Positions 9,661 to 18,967 of a DNA stretch of 45,898 bases are shown in pieces. Every line of letters begins with the position of its first letter. Position 1 is the first letter of the stretch. The notes under the pieces were generated by a model. The model made no database searches and had not been told where the DNA came from. It saw nothing but the letters and a program-made list of their open reading frames with translations. The translations under genes and the position numbers were made by a program. Origin of the DNA: Nocardioides sp. (GTDB taxonomy: Bacteria; Actinomycetota; Actinomycetes; Propionibacteriales; Nocardioidaceae); the NCBI RefSeq assembly GCF_030149505.1, contig NZ_JASBRN010000019.1:1-45898 (forward strand), in the 5' to 3' direction.

Positions 9661-10646
9661 GCGAGGCGAGCACCCACGACTCGCGCCGGGTGACGGTGCG
9701 GGCGCCGGCCAAGATCAACCTCCACCTGGGCGTCGGCGCCCCGCGGCCCGACGGCTTCCACCCGCTGGCGACGGTCTACCAGGCCGTCGGGCTCTACGAC
9801 GACGTCACCGTCTCGACCTGGGACGAGTGGTCGGTGCAGGTGCGCTACGAGGGCCTGCTCGCCGACCCCTCGGCCACCGGGCGCCCCGCCGACCGGGGCG
9901 TCGAGCACACCGTGCCGCTGGGCGAGGACAACATCGCCGTCCGTGCCGGGCGGGCGCTGCTGGCCCACCACGGCATCGTCGACCTCGCGGCCGCCATCAC
10001 CATCCACAAGTCGATCCCGGTCGCGGGCGGCATGGCCGGTGGCTCCGCGGACGCCGCCGCCACGCTCGTCGCGCTCGACCGGCTGTGGGACCTCGACACC
10101 TCCGACGACGACCTGCTCGCGCTGGCCGCGACCCTGGGCAGCGACGTGCCGTTCTCGCTGCTGGGCGGCACCGCCGGGGGCACCGGCCGCGGCGAGCTCG
10201 TCGAGCCGCTCGCCGACGCCGGGTCGTGGTGGTGGGTCGTGGTCGGCAACGACACCGGGCTCTCGACGCCGGAGGTCTACCGCACCTTCGACGAGATGAG
10301 CGACCTGGCCTCGCTGCCCGAGCCGGAGCTCCCCGTCGAGCTGCTCGACGCCCTGGCCCGTGGCGACGTCCACGCCCTGGCCGAGCAGCTGGCCAACGAC
10401 CTGCAGGACCCCGCCCTCGCACTGCGCCCCGACCTCCAGCAGACCTTCGACGACGGGTACGACGCCGGGGCACTGGAGTGCCTGCTCTCCGGATCCGGGC
10501 CCAGCGTCCTGCTGCTGTGCGCCGACGCCGACCACGCGCGCACCGTGACCGCGGCGATGCACGAGGCCGGCCACGGCCGTGCCGTCGCCGTACCCGCCCC
10601 GGTGTCCGGCGTGCACGTCGTCTCCTACGACGGGCCGGTGGGCTGA
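9657..10646 (+). CDS. ispE: 4-diphosphocytidyl-2-C-methyl-D-erythritol kinase
   Basis: 329-aa GHMP kinase of the MEP isoprenoid pathway. It phosphorylates CDP-methylerythritol using [12 protein letters not shown] at the N-terminus is the substrate-side motif. [14 protein letters not shown] (121-134) is the GHMP ATP-binding loop, [12 protein letters not shown] follows, and LSGSGPSVL closes the C-terminal motif 3. Length is slightly above average because of an insert near residues 65-85. It begins inside the rsmA stop (ATGA) and is 4 nt from the ABC-F gene, so all three are probably one transcript. Confidence 0.97.
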   Translation: MSEASTHDSRRVTVRAPAKINLHLGVGAPRPDGFHPLATVYQAVGLYDDVTVSTWDEWSVQVRYEGLLADPSATGRPADRGVEHTVPLGEDNIAVRAGRALLAHHGIVDLAAAITIHKSIPVAGGMAGGSADAAATLVALDRLWDLDTSDDDLLALAATLGSDVPFSLLGGTAGGTGRGELVEPLADAGSWWWVVVGNDTGLSTPEVYRTFDEMSDLASLPEPELPVELLDALARGDVHALAEQLANDLQDPALALRPDLQQTFDDGYDAGALECLLSGSGPSVLLLCADADHARTVTAAMHEAGHGRAVAVPAPVSGVHVVSYDGPVG

Positions 10647-10650
10647 GCCC

Positions 10651-12507
<1,857 letters not shown>

Positions 12508-12613
12508 CCCGCGGGACCGGCGCGGGGGAGCAGCAGGCAAGGTAGTCAGAACGGGTCATCCCCGGCGTACCTCCCGGGCAGAACGGCCTCGCCGACCCCG
12601 CCGATGCCTCCAC

Positions 12614-12653
12614 GATCCTTCAGGTCGGTGCGCATGAAGCCGATCTGAAGATC
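12614..12653 (+). terminator. Inverted repeat downstream of the ABC-F gene
   Basis: CTTCAGGTCGG (12618-12628) pairs with CCGATCTGAAG (12640-12650) with one mismatch. Outer GAT/ATC pairs extend it past a bulged C. There is no U-tract, so a terminator role is tentative. The rest of the 185-bp gap shows no convincing gene. Confidence 0.4.
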
Positions 12654-12692
12654 CCGGTGGACACGGAGGTCCGCCCCGGCCGAGGAGGCGAG

Positions 12693-13547
12693 ATGCACCA
12701 GCTTCCCCACACCCGCGACGTGCTCGTCCTCAGCGGAGGCGCCTCGCGCGGCGCCGTCCAGGTCGGGATGATGCGGGCCCTCGTCGAGCGGGGCATCCGC
12801 CCGGCGGCGTACGTCGGTACCTCCGTCGGCGCCCTCAACTCCGTCTTCCTCGCCGGGGCCGGCGCCGACTCGCCGGGCGACCTCGCAGAGCGCGTGCAGC
12901 AGCTGGGCCAGCACTGGTCGCGGATCCAGAGCCGCGACGTCTTCCCCGGCAGCCACTGGACCCGGATCGGCCACGTCGTGCGGCACCCGGCCTCGCTGTA
13001 CTCCTCCGACGGCCTGCTGCGCCTGGTCCGCACCTGGGCCCCGACGCACCGGCTCGAGGACCTCCCCGTCCCGGTGCGGGTGGTGACGACGCGGCTGGAA
13101 TCCAGCGACGCGGTCTACCACGACCGGGGCGACCTGCAGACCCTGCTGCTGGCCAGCACCGCGCTGCCCAGCATCTTCGACCCGGTCCGCCTCATGGGCG
13201 AGGACGGACCCGAGACCCACGTGGACGGCGGCATCGCCGATCTCGTGCCGGTGGCCGGCGCTCCCTCGCTGGCCCCTTCGCGGGTGTTCGTGCTCGACGC
13301 GAGCGTGCCCGCGCGGCTGCGGCGCGTCCGCACCCCCATCGACGTGCTGCTGGCGAGCCTGGCGGTCTCGATGCGGGTGCGGCCGACCGTGGCCATGCCG
13401 GGGGTCGAGGTCGTGCACCTCGCCGCCCCCGACCTCGGCGTGCGGATGCACGACTTCTCCCGCACCGCCGAGCACATCGCCCTGGGCTACCGCGCCGCCT
13501 GCGAGGCCCTCGGTCCGCTCGGGCAGGACCGCACCGTCGCCGCCTGA
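12693..13547 (+). CDS. Patatin-like phospholipase (RssA-like)
   Basis: 284-aa serine hydrolase of the patatin family, likely acting on lipids or acyl esters. The N-terminal LVLSGGASRGAVQVGMM contains the GGxSRG oxyanion motif. GTSVGALN carries nucleophile Ser44, and HVDGGIAD supplies the dyad Asp178. There is no signal peptide, so a cytosolic or peripheral-membrane location is expected. The ATG at 12693 has GAGGAGG 4 nt upstream. An upstream in-frame GTG at 12657 is less likely. It is convergent with the MarR gene and separated from it by a hairpin repeat. Confidence 0.9.
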   Translation: MHQLPHTRDVLVLSGGASRGAVQVGMMRALVERGIRPAAYVGTSVGALNSVFLAGAGADSPGDLAERVQQLGQHWSRIQSRDVFPGSHWTRIGHVVRHPASLYSSDGLLRLVRTWAPTHRLEDLPVPVRVVTTRLESSDAVYHDRGDLQTLLLASTALPSIFDPVRLMGEDGPETHVDGGIADLVPVAGAPSLAPSRVFVLDASVPARLRRVRTPIDVLLASLAVSMRVRPTVAMPGVEVVHLAAPDLGVRMHDFSRTAEHIALGYRAACEALGPLGQDRTVAA

Positions 13548-13576
13548 TCACGCACGCGTCAGCGGGTGTGATCGCC

Positions 13577-13634
13577 GGTGGTCGAGCAGCGACCGCGGCT
13601 GAGGGACGAAGCCGCGACGGAGCGTGTCGAGACC
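13577..13634 (+). repeat. TCGAG-bounded hairpin repeat, copy 3
   Basis: GGTGGTCGAG to GTGTCGAGACC with an inner 7-bp stem CGCGGCT/AGCCGCG. It lies between two convergent genes (patatin and MarR), where a bidirectional terminator would fit. Confidence 0.65.
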
Positions 13635-13696
13635 GCGCGAGCTGACCATGGGCGGTGACCAAAGCGAGTGTGCTTGCGCCGCTCCGGTGGAGCGGC

Positions 13697-14185
13697 TCAG
13701 TCAGCGAAGGGCGCGAGCAGGGTGCGGAGCAGCTCGGCGAGCCGGGCACGGTCGCGCTCGGGGAGTCCGGAGAGGAAGGCCTGCTCGGCCTCGAGGAGCG
13801 CCTCGAAGGCGCTGTCGACGGCCGCCTTGCCCTCGGGCGTGAGTCGGACCAGGACACCGCGCCGGTCGGCGGGGTCGGGGTTGCGCTCGACGTACCCCCG
13901 TGCGACGAGCCGGTCGACCCGGTTGGTCATGGTGCCGCTGGTCACGAGGGTCTCGCGCAGGAGGCGGCCGGGGGAGAGCTCGTACGGCGTGCCGGCGCGG
14001 CGCAGCGCGGCCAGCACGTCGAACTCCCACGATTCGATGCCCTGGGCGGTGAAGGCCGCCCGGCGCGCGAGGTCGAGGTGGCGCGAGAGTCGGCTGATCC
14101 GGCTGAACACGGCGACGGGGCCCAGGTCGAGGTCGCTGCGCTCGCGCGCCCACGCCTCCACCAGCTCGTCGACCTCGTCCCGCAT
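13697..14185 (-). CDS. MarR-family regulator, probably TamR-like
   Basis: 162-aa winged-helix repressor. The recognition-helix region LLRETLVTSGTMTNRVDRLVARGYVER and wing DPADRRGVLVRLTPEGKAAV are typical of MarR. Start ATG 14185 is chosen over ATG 14248 because the palindrome TCTCGACGTCGAGA lies between them and would otherwise be coding. Nearly the same palindrome (TCTTGACGTCAAGA) precedes the trans-aconitate methyltransferase gene at 15330. In Streptomyces the MarR protein TamR controls tam and responds to aconitate/citrate. The same link, plus autoregulation, is inferred here. Confidence 0.9.
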   Translation of the reverse strand: MRDEVDELVEAWARERSDLDLGPVAVFSRISRLSRHLDLARRAAFTAQGIESWEFDVLAALRRAGTPYELSPGRLLRETLVTSGTMTNRVDRLVARGYVERNPDPADRRGVLVRLTPEGKAAVDSAFEALLEAEQAFLSGLPERDRARLAELLRTLLAPFAD

Positions 14186-14201
14186 GCGTTCAGGGTACGG
14201 G

Positions 14202-14225
14202 ACGTCGAGATTCTCGACGTCGAGA
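14202..14225. promoter_or_regulatory. Probable MarR/TamR operator (autoregulatory)
   Basis: Two overlapping palindromes: ACGTCGAGA-T-TCTCGACGT (14202-14220) and TCTCGACGTCGAGA (14212-14225). The second differs only by C/T at one position per arm from the site before tam. It lies just upstream of the MarR start codon. Confidence 0.6.
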
Positions 14226-14243
14226 GAGTCTGAGGGGGTTCGT

Positions 14244-14321
14244 TTCATCGGCCGGCCGATGAACCTTGCGGCGGGCCGATGAAGCAACGTCGGCCCTCCG
14301 CAAGGTCTGTCGGCCGGCCGA
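14244..14321. repeat. Multi-palindrome array, locus 1 (GGCCGGCC core)
   Basis: Three abutting symmetric units. P1 is the perfect 20-bp palindrome TTCATCGGCCGGCCGATGAA (14244-14263). A central hairpin follows, CCTTGCGG-C-GGGCCGA (14264-14279) pairing with TCGGCCC-T-CCGCAAGG (14290-14305) around a 10-nt loop. P2 is TCGGCCGGCCGA (14310-14321). It sits between the divergent MarR and hydrolase genes. P2 overlaps where the -35 region of the hydrolase promoter would be. The same layout, with other cores, is at 30335-30468. Confidence 0.8.
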
Positions 14322-14347
14322 TGAAACTTTCGGCCGCCCGACCCGCC

Positions 14348-14353
14348 TACGCT
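14348..14353 (+). promoter_or_regulatory. -10 hexamer TACGCT of the hydrolase gene
   Basis: TACGCT is followed by 6 nt and GTG 14360. This gives a leaderless start and excludes the upstream ATG at 14279, which lies inside the palindrome array. Confidence 0.55.
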
Positions 14354-14359
14354 GCCCCC

Positions 14360-15268
14360 GTGCCCCGCGCCCAGCCCGAGACCCTGACCGTCGACCTGCC
14401 CTCCGGCCTGCACGTCTCGGCCCTGACGTGGGGCCCCGAGGACGGCCCGCTCGCGGTGCTGCTGCACGGCTTCCCGGACACCGCGCACACCTGGCGCCAC
14501 CTCGGCCCGGTGCTGGCGGAGGACGGCTGGCGGGTGGTGGCGCCGTTCCTGCGCGGCTACGCGCCGACCGGGCTGGCCCCCGACGGCAGCTACCACGTGC
14601 CGGCGCTGGTCCACGACACGATCGCCCTGCACGCGGCGCTGGGCGGCGACGAGCGCGCGGTCGTCGTCGGCCACGACTGGGGCGCGCTGGTCGCGCACGG
14701 CACGGGTGCGGCCGAGCACACGCCGTACGCCGCCGCCGTGGCGATGGCCGTCCCACCGGCCCCGGCGCTCTTCCCGCGCGGGTTGGGCGACCTGCCGCTG
14801 CTGGCCCGCCAGTCGCTCCTGAGCTGGTACACCGTGTTCCACCAGCTGCCCCTGCTCCCCGAGCGGGTCTTCTCCGCGCACGTGGCGCGGCTGTGGCGCG
14901 CCTGGTCCCCGGGCTACGACCCCGGCGAGGACCTCGAGCACCTGGCCGCGGCGCTGCCCGACCGCGCCCACCGCAAGGCCGCGATCGACTACTACCGGGC
15001 GGCGCCGCGCCGGGGCGCCCTGCCGACGGCGTACGCCGACCTGGCCGACACCTGGCTGCAGCTGCCGCGGGTGCCGCTGCTCTACCTCCACGGCGCGCGC
15101 GACGGCTGCCTGGACTCGCGCTTCGCCGCCCGGCTGGTCGAGCTGCTGCCCGAGCTGCCGGCGCGCAGCCGGGTCGAGGTGGTCCCGAGCGCGGGGCACT
15201 TCCTGCAGCTCGAGCGACCCGACCGGGTCGCCGCGCTGGTGCGCACCTTCCTCGCAGAAGTCTCTTGA
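14360..15268 (+). CDS. Alpha/beta hydrolase, epoxide hydrolase-like
   Basis: 302 aa. LLHGFPDTAHTW gives the HGxP motif and GHDWGA the probable nucleophile Asp106. HGARDG supplies a late acidic residue and SAGHFLQLE the His. It is similar in type to the hydrolase at 5408 but clearly a different gene. Start GTG 14360 is chosen from the -10 position. An ATG at 14279 would translate part of the palindrome array. The stop codon at 15266-15268 lies inside the first tam operator, so the gene is tightly packed against the MarR-controlled unit. The substrate is unknown. Confidence 0.85.
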   Translation: MPRAQPETLTVDLPSGLHVSALTWGPEDGPLAVLLHGFPDTAHTWRHLGPVLAEDGWRVVAPFLRGYAPTGLAPDGSYHVPALVHDTIALHAALGGDERAVVVGHDWGALVAHGTGAAEHTPYAAAVAMAVPPAPALFPRGLGDLPLLARQSLLSWYTVFHQLPLLPERVFSAHVARLWRAWSPGYDPGEDLEHLAAALPDRAHRKAAIDYYRAAPRRGALPTAYADLADTWLQLPRVPLLYLHGARDGCLDSRFAARLVELLPELPARSRVEVVPSAGHFLQLERPDRVAALVRTFLAEVS

Positions 15269-15314
15269 CATCAAGATAAATGCGGGCGATGCTCGAGATG
15301 TCTTGACGTCAAGA
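15263..15314 (+). promoter_or_regulatory. Paired MarR/TamR operators before tam
   Basis: TCTTGACATCAAGA (15263-15276) and TCTTGACGTCAAGA (15301-15314), 38 bp apart. Both resemble the palindrome before the MarR gene at 14212-14225. The second is 15 bp before the tam start codon, well placed for repression. Confidence 0.65.
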
Positions 15315-15329
15315 TATCTGGAGGAAGCC

Positions 15330-16154
15330 GTGCCGCTGGATGCACCGACCTGGGACCCCACCCGCTACCTCGCGTACGCCGACGAGCGGTCGCGGCCGTT
15401 CGGCGAGCTGCTCGCACGGGTGCCCGCCCCCGCCGACCGGGTCCGCACCGTGGTCGACCTCGGCTGCGGGCCCGGCCACCTGACGCCGCTGATCACCTCG
15501 CGCTGGCCCGGTGCCGCGGTCCACGGGCTCGACTCGAGCCCGGAGATGGTGGCGGCCGCCCGCGACCGCGGCGACGGCACTGACGGGGCGACCTACGACG
15601 TGGCTGACCTGCGCGACTGGCTCGCCGGCGACGAGCGCGCCGACGTGCTCGTCACGAACGCGACGCTGCAGTGGGTGCCCGACCACCTCGCGCTGCTCCC
15701 CGGCCTGGTCGAGCACGTGACCCCGGGCGGCTGGCTCGCGATCGGGGTGCCCGCGAACTTCGACGAGCCGAGCCACGTGCTGCGCGAGCAGCTCGCCGCC
15801 GAGGAGCCGTACGCCGAGCACACGCGCGGCGTCTCGTCGCCGACCGCCCCGGGGGCCCGCGCCTACCTCGAGGCGCTCGCCGCGCTCGGCTGCACGGTCG
15901 ACGCCTGGGAGACGACCTACCTGCACGTCCTGGTCGGCGAGGACCCGGTCTTCACGTGGATCTCCGGCACGGGCGCGCGACCGACGCTCCAGGCGCTCCC
16001 CGAGGACCTCCGCCCCGGGTTCGAGTCCGAGCTCAAGGCGCGGTTGCGGGCGGCGTACCCGCCCGGACCGGCGGGGGTGGTGATGCCCTTCAGGCGGGCG
16101 TTCGTGGTGGCCCGGGTCCCGGGCGATGGCGCAGCGACCGGGGGAGCGGAGTGA
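15330..16154 (+). CDS. tam: Trans-aconitate 2-methyltransferase
   Basis: 274-aa class I SAM methyltransferase that esterifies trans-aconitate, a by-product inhibiting aconitase. The N-terminus WDPTRYLAYADERSRPFGELLARV is characteristic of Tam. VVDLGCGPGHLTPLI is the SAM loop (motif I), and VTNATLQWVPDH is motif IV with the following helix. GTG 15330 has GGAGGAA 5 nt upstream. A TTG 27 bases earlier falls inside the operator and is rejected. The gene ends in a TGATG overlap with the VOC gene, so both are probably repressed by the MarR protein. Confidence 0.92.
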   Translation: MPLDAPTWDPTRYLAYADERSRPFGELLARVPAPADRVRTVVDLGCGPGHLTPLITSRWPGAAVHGLDSSPEMVAAARDRGDGTDGATYDVADLRDWLAGDERADVLVTNATLQWVPDHLALLPGLVEHVTPGGWLAIGVPANFDEPSHVLREQLAAEEPYAEHTRGVSSPTAPGARAYLEALAALGCTVDAWETTYLHVLVGEDPVFTWISGTGARPTLQALPEDLRPGFESELKARLRAAYPPGPAGVVMPFRRAFVVARVPGDGAATGGAE

Positions 16155-16531
16155 TGCGGCTGCACCACGTCCAGCTCGCCTGCCCGCCGGGTGGCGAGGA
16201 CGTCGCGCGCCGGTTCTGGGTCCAGGGCCTGGGGCTGGTCGAGGTGCCCAAGCCGGCCACGCTGGCGGGGCGGGGCGGCGCCTGGTTCCGCTCGTACGAC
16301 GGTGGGCTGGAGGTCCACGTGGGCGTCGAGGACCCGTTCGCGCCCGCGCGCAAGGCCCACCCCGCCGTGCTGCTGGACGACGTGGCGGAGCTGGACCGGG
16401 TGGCGGACCGGCTCGAGGCGCTCGGTCACGAGGTGGACGCCTCCGAGCGCGACACCTTTCCCGGGCATGCGCGCTGGCACGTGCGCGACGGGCACGGCAA
16501 CCGAGTCGAGCTGCTGGCCGCTCGCGGGTGA
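16154..16531 (+). CDS. VOC (glyoxalase/dioxygenase-fold) family protein
   Basis: 125 aa, vicinal-oxygen-chelate fold. LHHVQLACPPGGEDVARRFW begins the first beta-alpha-beta-beta-beta module and DTFPGHARWHVRDGHGNRVELLA ends the second. His at the start and Glu at the end (NRVELL) are in positions typical of metal ligands. The ATG overlaps the tam stop (TGATG), indicating co-expression. Such proteins often follow tam in actinobacteria (from memory). The reaction is unknown. Confidence 0.88.
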   Translation: MRLHHVQLACPPGGEDVARRFWVQGLGLVEVPKPATLAGRGGAWFRSYDGGLEVHVGVEDPFAPARKAHPAVLLDDVAELDRVADRLEALGHEVDASERDTFPGHARWHVRDGHGNRVELLAARG

Positions 16532-16573
16532 TCCGTGCGGCCCGCACGGGGCCGGTGCGGGAGGGCGCGACGT

Positions 16574-16587
16574 AACCCCCGGGGGTT
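16574..16587. promoter_or_regulatory. CsoR-type operator-like palindrome AACCCCCGGGGGTT
   Basis: A perfect 14-bp palindrome with C- and G-tracts, similar to operators of copper sensor CsoR. It lies 134 bp upstream of a CsoR-family gene. A TTGACT at 16596-16601 could be a -35, but no clear -10 was found. Confidence 0.5.
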
Positions 16588-16720
16588 TCCCGCGTTTGAC
16601 TCGTGTCGACCCGTTCGGCGCGCCCACCGGCGCGACGGCGGCATGGTCTTGGGGGGCCGAGGGACGACGCCTCTTGCCACGACGGCCCACAGGTCGTCTC
16701 CAGAAAGGGCCGACCCACCG

Positions 16721-16990
16721 ATGGACGACTGCACCCGATCGAGTGACCCGTCACCCGTGGTGAACCGGGTCAAGCGCGCGCAGGGACAGCTGGCCGGCGT
16801 GCTGCGGATGATCGAGGAGGACCGTCAGCTCGACGACGTCCTCAACCAGCTCAAGGCCGTGACCCGGGCGCTGGAGCGCGCCGGGTTCGCGATGGTCACC
16901 CAGGACCTGCGCCGCCAGCTCGCCAACGGCGAGGAGATCTCCGAGGCCGACCTGGACGCCTACGAGCGGCACTTCCTGTCGCTCTCATGA
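16721..16990 (+). CDS. CsoR/FrmR-family (DUF156) regulator lacking metal-ligand residues
   Basis: 89 aa, all-helical. NRVKRAQGQLAGVLRMIEED and VLNQLKAVTRALERAGFAM are the family's helix 1-2 signature. In CsoR the inducer is sensed by Cys-His-Cys. Aligned by eye to M. tuberculosis CsoR, the equivalent positions here are Leu37, Asp62 and Gln66. The only Cys is Cys4 in the N-terminal tail. It probably still binds DNA but cannot use the classical Cu(I) or formaldehyde chemistry. Start ATG 16721. No efflux pump or chaperone gene adjoins it. Confidence 0.87.
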   Translation: MDDCTRSSDPSPVVNRVKRAQGQLAGVLRMIEEDRQLDDVLNQLKAVTRALERAGFAMVTQDLRRQLANGEEISEADLDAYERHFLSLS

Positions 16991-17018
16991 GTCCGGCAGG
17001 GTCCTGGCGCCCAGAGGT

Positions 17019-17034
17019 TACCGACCGGTAGCAT
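17019..17034 (+). promoter_or_regulatory. Operator-like palindrome and -10 of the DUF4442 gene
   Basis: TACCGACCGGTA (17019-17030) has perfect 5-bp arms and overlaps TAGCAT (17029-17034), which ends 8 nt before ATG 17043. A TetR-type repressor site over a leaderless promoter is possible. Confidence 0.45.
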
Positions 17035-17042
17035 CCGACCGC

Positions 17043-17528
17043 ATGAGCCAGGTCCTCTCGCTGTGGCGCACCGCCAGCAGCCTCCCCGTCATCGGCAGCA
17101 GCATCGGCACGCGTGCCTTCAGCCTGGCCTTCGGCCAGAAGGCGCCGTACTTCTCCTCGATCCGCCCGCGGTTCACCGTGCTCGAGCCCGACCACGCCGA
17201 GCTCGTGATCCCCAAGCGCCGGGCCGTGCACAACCACATCGGCACCGTCCACGCGATCGCGCTGTGCAACGGCCTCGAGGCCGCGATGGGCGCGCTCGCC
17301 GAGGTCACCATCCCCTCGGACCGCCGGTGGATCCCCCAGGGAATGGACGTGCGCTACACCGCCAAGGCGACCAGCGACATCACGTGCATCGCCGAGACCG
17401 ACCCCGAGCAGTGGACCGCGGAGCTCGGTGACGGCTACGACCTGCCCGTCCGCGTCCGCGGCACCCGCGACGACGGCACGGTCGTCATCGAGGGCACGAT
17501 CAACCTCTGGGTCAGCCCGAAGCGCTGA
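17043..17528 (+). CDS. DUF4442 hotdog-fold protein
   Basis: 161 aa. PYFSSIRPRFTVLEPDHAELVIPKRRAVHNHIGTVHAIALCNGLEAAMG has the layout of the hotdog-fold DUF4442 group: a long first strand, then NHxGTxHA and a central helix. These proteins resemble acyl-CoA thioesterases of the PaaI type and may hydrolyse or bind an acyl thioester in the cytosol. Activity is unproven. ATG 17043 is supported by the -10 hexamer. It is convergent with the minus-strand transporter operon, with only 12 bp between stop codons. Confidence 0.85.
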   Translation: MSQVLSLWRTASSLPVIGSSIGTRAFSLAFGQKAPYFSSIRPRFTVLEPDHAELVIPKRRAVHNHIGTVHAIALCNGLEAAMGALAEVTIPSDRRWIPQGMDVRYTAKATSDITCIAETDPEQWTAELGDGYDLPVRVRGTRDDGTVVIEGTINLWVSPKR

Positions 17529-17540
17529 CCGGCAGTCCTC

Positions 17541-18050
17541 TCAGCCGCGGTCGCAACGGGGCCCGATGCGGACCCGGGCGGAGTGCGTGGTGCCGTCGGC
17601 CTGCTCGACGGTCGCGGAGACCTCGCGGCACCCGCCGTACACCCCCACGAAGAACGGGAAGTTCAGCAGCTCCTGGCTGCCGCCCGGTTCGTCCGTGGCG
17701 TAGGTCTCGCCGTAGTTCGCACGGTTCTCGGGTGCGGTGAACGTGACCCGCGCCGGCACCGGGCGGATCGGGTCGAAGTCCGAGACCTGCAGGCAGTAGA
17801 GCGCCGCGAGGTCGGGGGCCCGGTCCACGAGCACCGCCCGCAGGAACACCTCTCCCTCCAGGGACCGGAAGTCCACGTCGACCGGTTCGTCCGTTCCGTC
17901 GGGGCACACCACGGCCCGCCCGTCGATCAGCGCGAGCCGATCGTCGATGCTCGGAGTCGGGGAGCGGGGGTCGTCCACCAGCTGCCACACCAGTGCGCCC
18001 GTCACGAAGCCGAGCACAGCGGCCACGACCGCGGTTCGTCGCGTGCTCAC
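17541..18050 (-). CDS. Membrane-anchored hypothetical protein of the glu operon
   Basis: 169 aa, not recognised. One N-terminal hydrophobic segment (about residues 6-24, AVVAAVLGFVTGALVWQLV) is followed by an extracytoplasmic domain with four Cys. Two of these (Cys in VVCPDG and YCLQV) and a later pair (GGCREV, GPRCDRG) could form disulfides. There is no lipobox. Its GTG start overlaps the gluD stop (GTGA), so it is translated with the importer and could be an accessory subunit. That role is inferred only from the coupling. Confidence 0.8.
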   Translation of the reverse strand: MSTRRTAVVAAVLGFVTGALVWQLVDDPRSPTPSIDDRLALIDGRAVVCPDGTDEPVDVDFRSLEGEVFLRAVLVDRAPDLAALYCLQVSDFDPIRPVPARVTFTAPENRANYGETYATDEPGGSQELLNFPFFVGVYGGCREVSATVEQADGTTHSARVRIGPRCDRG

Positions 18051-18967
18051 AGTCCGCCGGGGCCTCCGCCGCGGCTCTGCGACTCGAGAGTGATCCCGGC
18101 CGTGGCCGGGTCGGGTGAGGAGTACGACGAGCTGCTCAGCCGACGTTCGAGGTAGACCGCCAGTCGCGACAGCGCGTAGTTGATGAGGATGAACAGCGAT
18201 CCGACGATGGACAGTGACTGGATCGGGTTGTCGAGCACCTGGGAGATCTGGTTCCCGCGCCGGAGCAGCTCGAGGTAACCGAGACCGATGACGGCGGCCA
18301 GCGAGGTGTCCTTGAGGACCACCACCAGCTGGCTGATCAGCGCCGGCAGCATGGTCCGGAACGCTTGCGGCAGGAGGATCGCCCGCATGACCTGGCCCTC
18401 GGTCATGCCGACGGCACGGCCGGCCTCGCCCTGTCCGCTCGGCAGCGAGGCGACGCCGGCGCGCAGGATCTCGGCCACGATCACCGAGTTGTAGAGCGTC
18501 AGCCCGATGACGAGGTACCACAGGGCGTCCTCGCCCGGGAGCACGTCGACAGGGACGCCGAGCTCGACCATGGCACGCCACACGAAGACGATCGTGATGA
18601 CGACCGGCAAGCCTCTGAACAGCTCGATGAAGGCGACGACGGGGATCCGGCCGATCCGGCCGGTCATCATGCGGGTCACCCCGAGGAGAACGCCCACGAC
18701 GAGCGAGAAGGTGATGGCGAGAACCGCAGCGATGCCCGTCGCGAGTGCGCCCTTGCCCACGAGCTCCCAGACCTGGGCGAAGTCGTCGGAGCCGGGGTTG
18801 ATCCAGGGCTCCCACAGCTCGGCGTCGAACTGGCCGCGGCTGGCGAGTCGCTGTACCGCGACACCGAGCAGGCCCGCGATGAAGAGCAGGGCGAGGGCGG
18901 TCCCGATCCGCTGACGGCGTACGGCGCGCGGACCGGGGACGTCGTAGAGGACGCTCTGGTCGCTCAT
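18047..18967 (-). CDS. gluD: Amino-acid ABC transporter permease (GluD-like)
   Basis: 306-aa inner-membrane permease of the polar amino-acid uptake family. After a cytoplasmic start and one TM segment come the conserved ELFRGLPVVITIVFVW and the EAA loop GEAGRAVGMTEGQVMRAILLPQAFR, which docks the ATPase. Several TM helices and a hydrophilic tail (SSSSYSSPDPATAG) follow. It is longer than GluC by an N-terminal extension, as in C. glutamicum GluD. ATG 18967 overlaps the gluC stop (ATGA). The substrate is inferred from gene order only. Confidence 0.9.
   Translation of the reverse strand: MSDQSVLYDVPGPRAVRRQRIGTALALLFIAGLLGVAVQRLASRGQFDAELWEPWINPGSDDFAQVWELVGKGALATGIAAVLAITFSLVVGVLLGVTRMMTGRIGRIPVVAFIELFRGLPVVITIVFVWRAMVELGVPVDVLPGEDALWYLVIGLTLYNSVIVAEILRAGVASLPSGQGEAGRAVGMTEGQVMRAILLPQAFRTMLPALISQLVVVLKDTSLAAVIGLGYLELLRRGNQISQVLDNPIQSLSIVGSLFILINYALSRLAVYLERRLSSSSYSSPDPATAGITLESQSRGGGPGGL

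Noticed and set aside
12546..12632. 29-residue minus-strand ORF ending GRYAGDDPF
   Set aside because: The ending looks protein-like, but there is no ribosome binding site, no known domain and no room for a longer start outside the patatin gene. It could be a gene remnant.
14246..14360. Longer forms of the MarR (ATG 14248) and hydrolase (ATG 14279) proteins
   Set aside because: Both would translate palindromic operator or array DNA, and better starts fit the -10 and operator positions.
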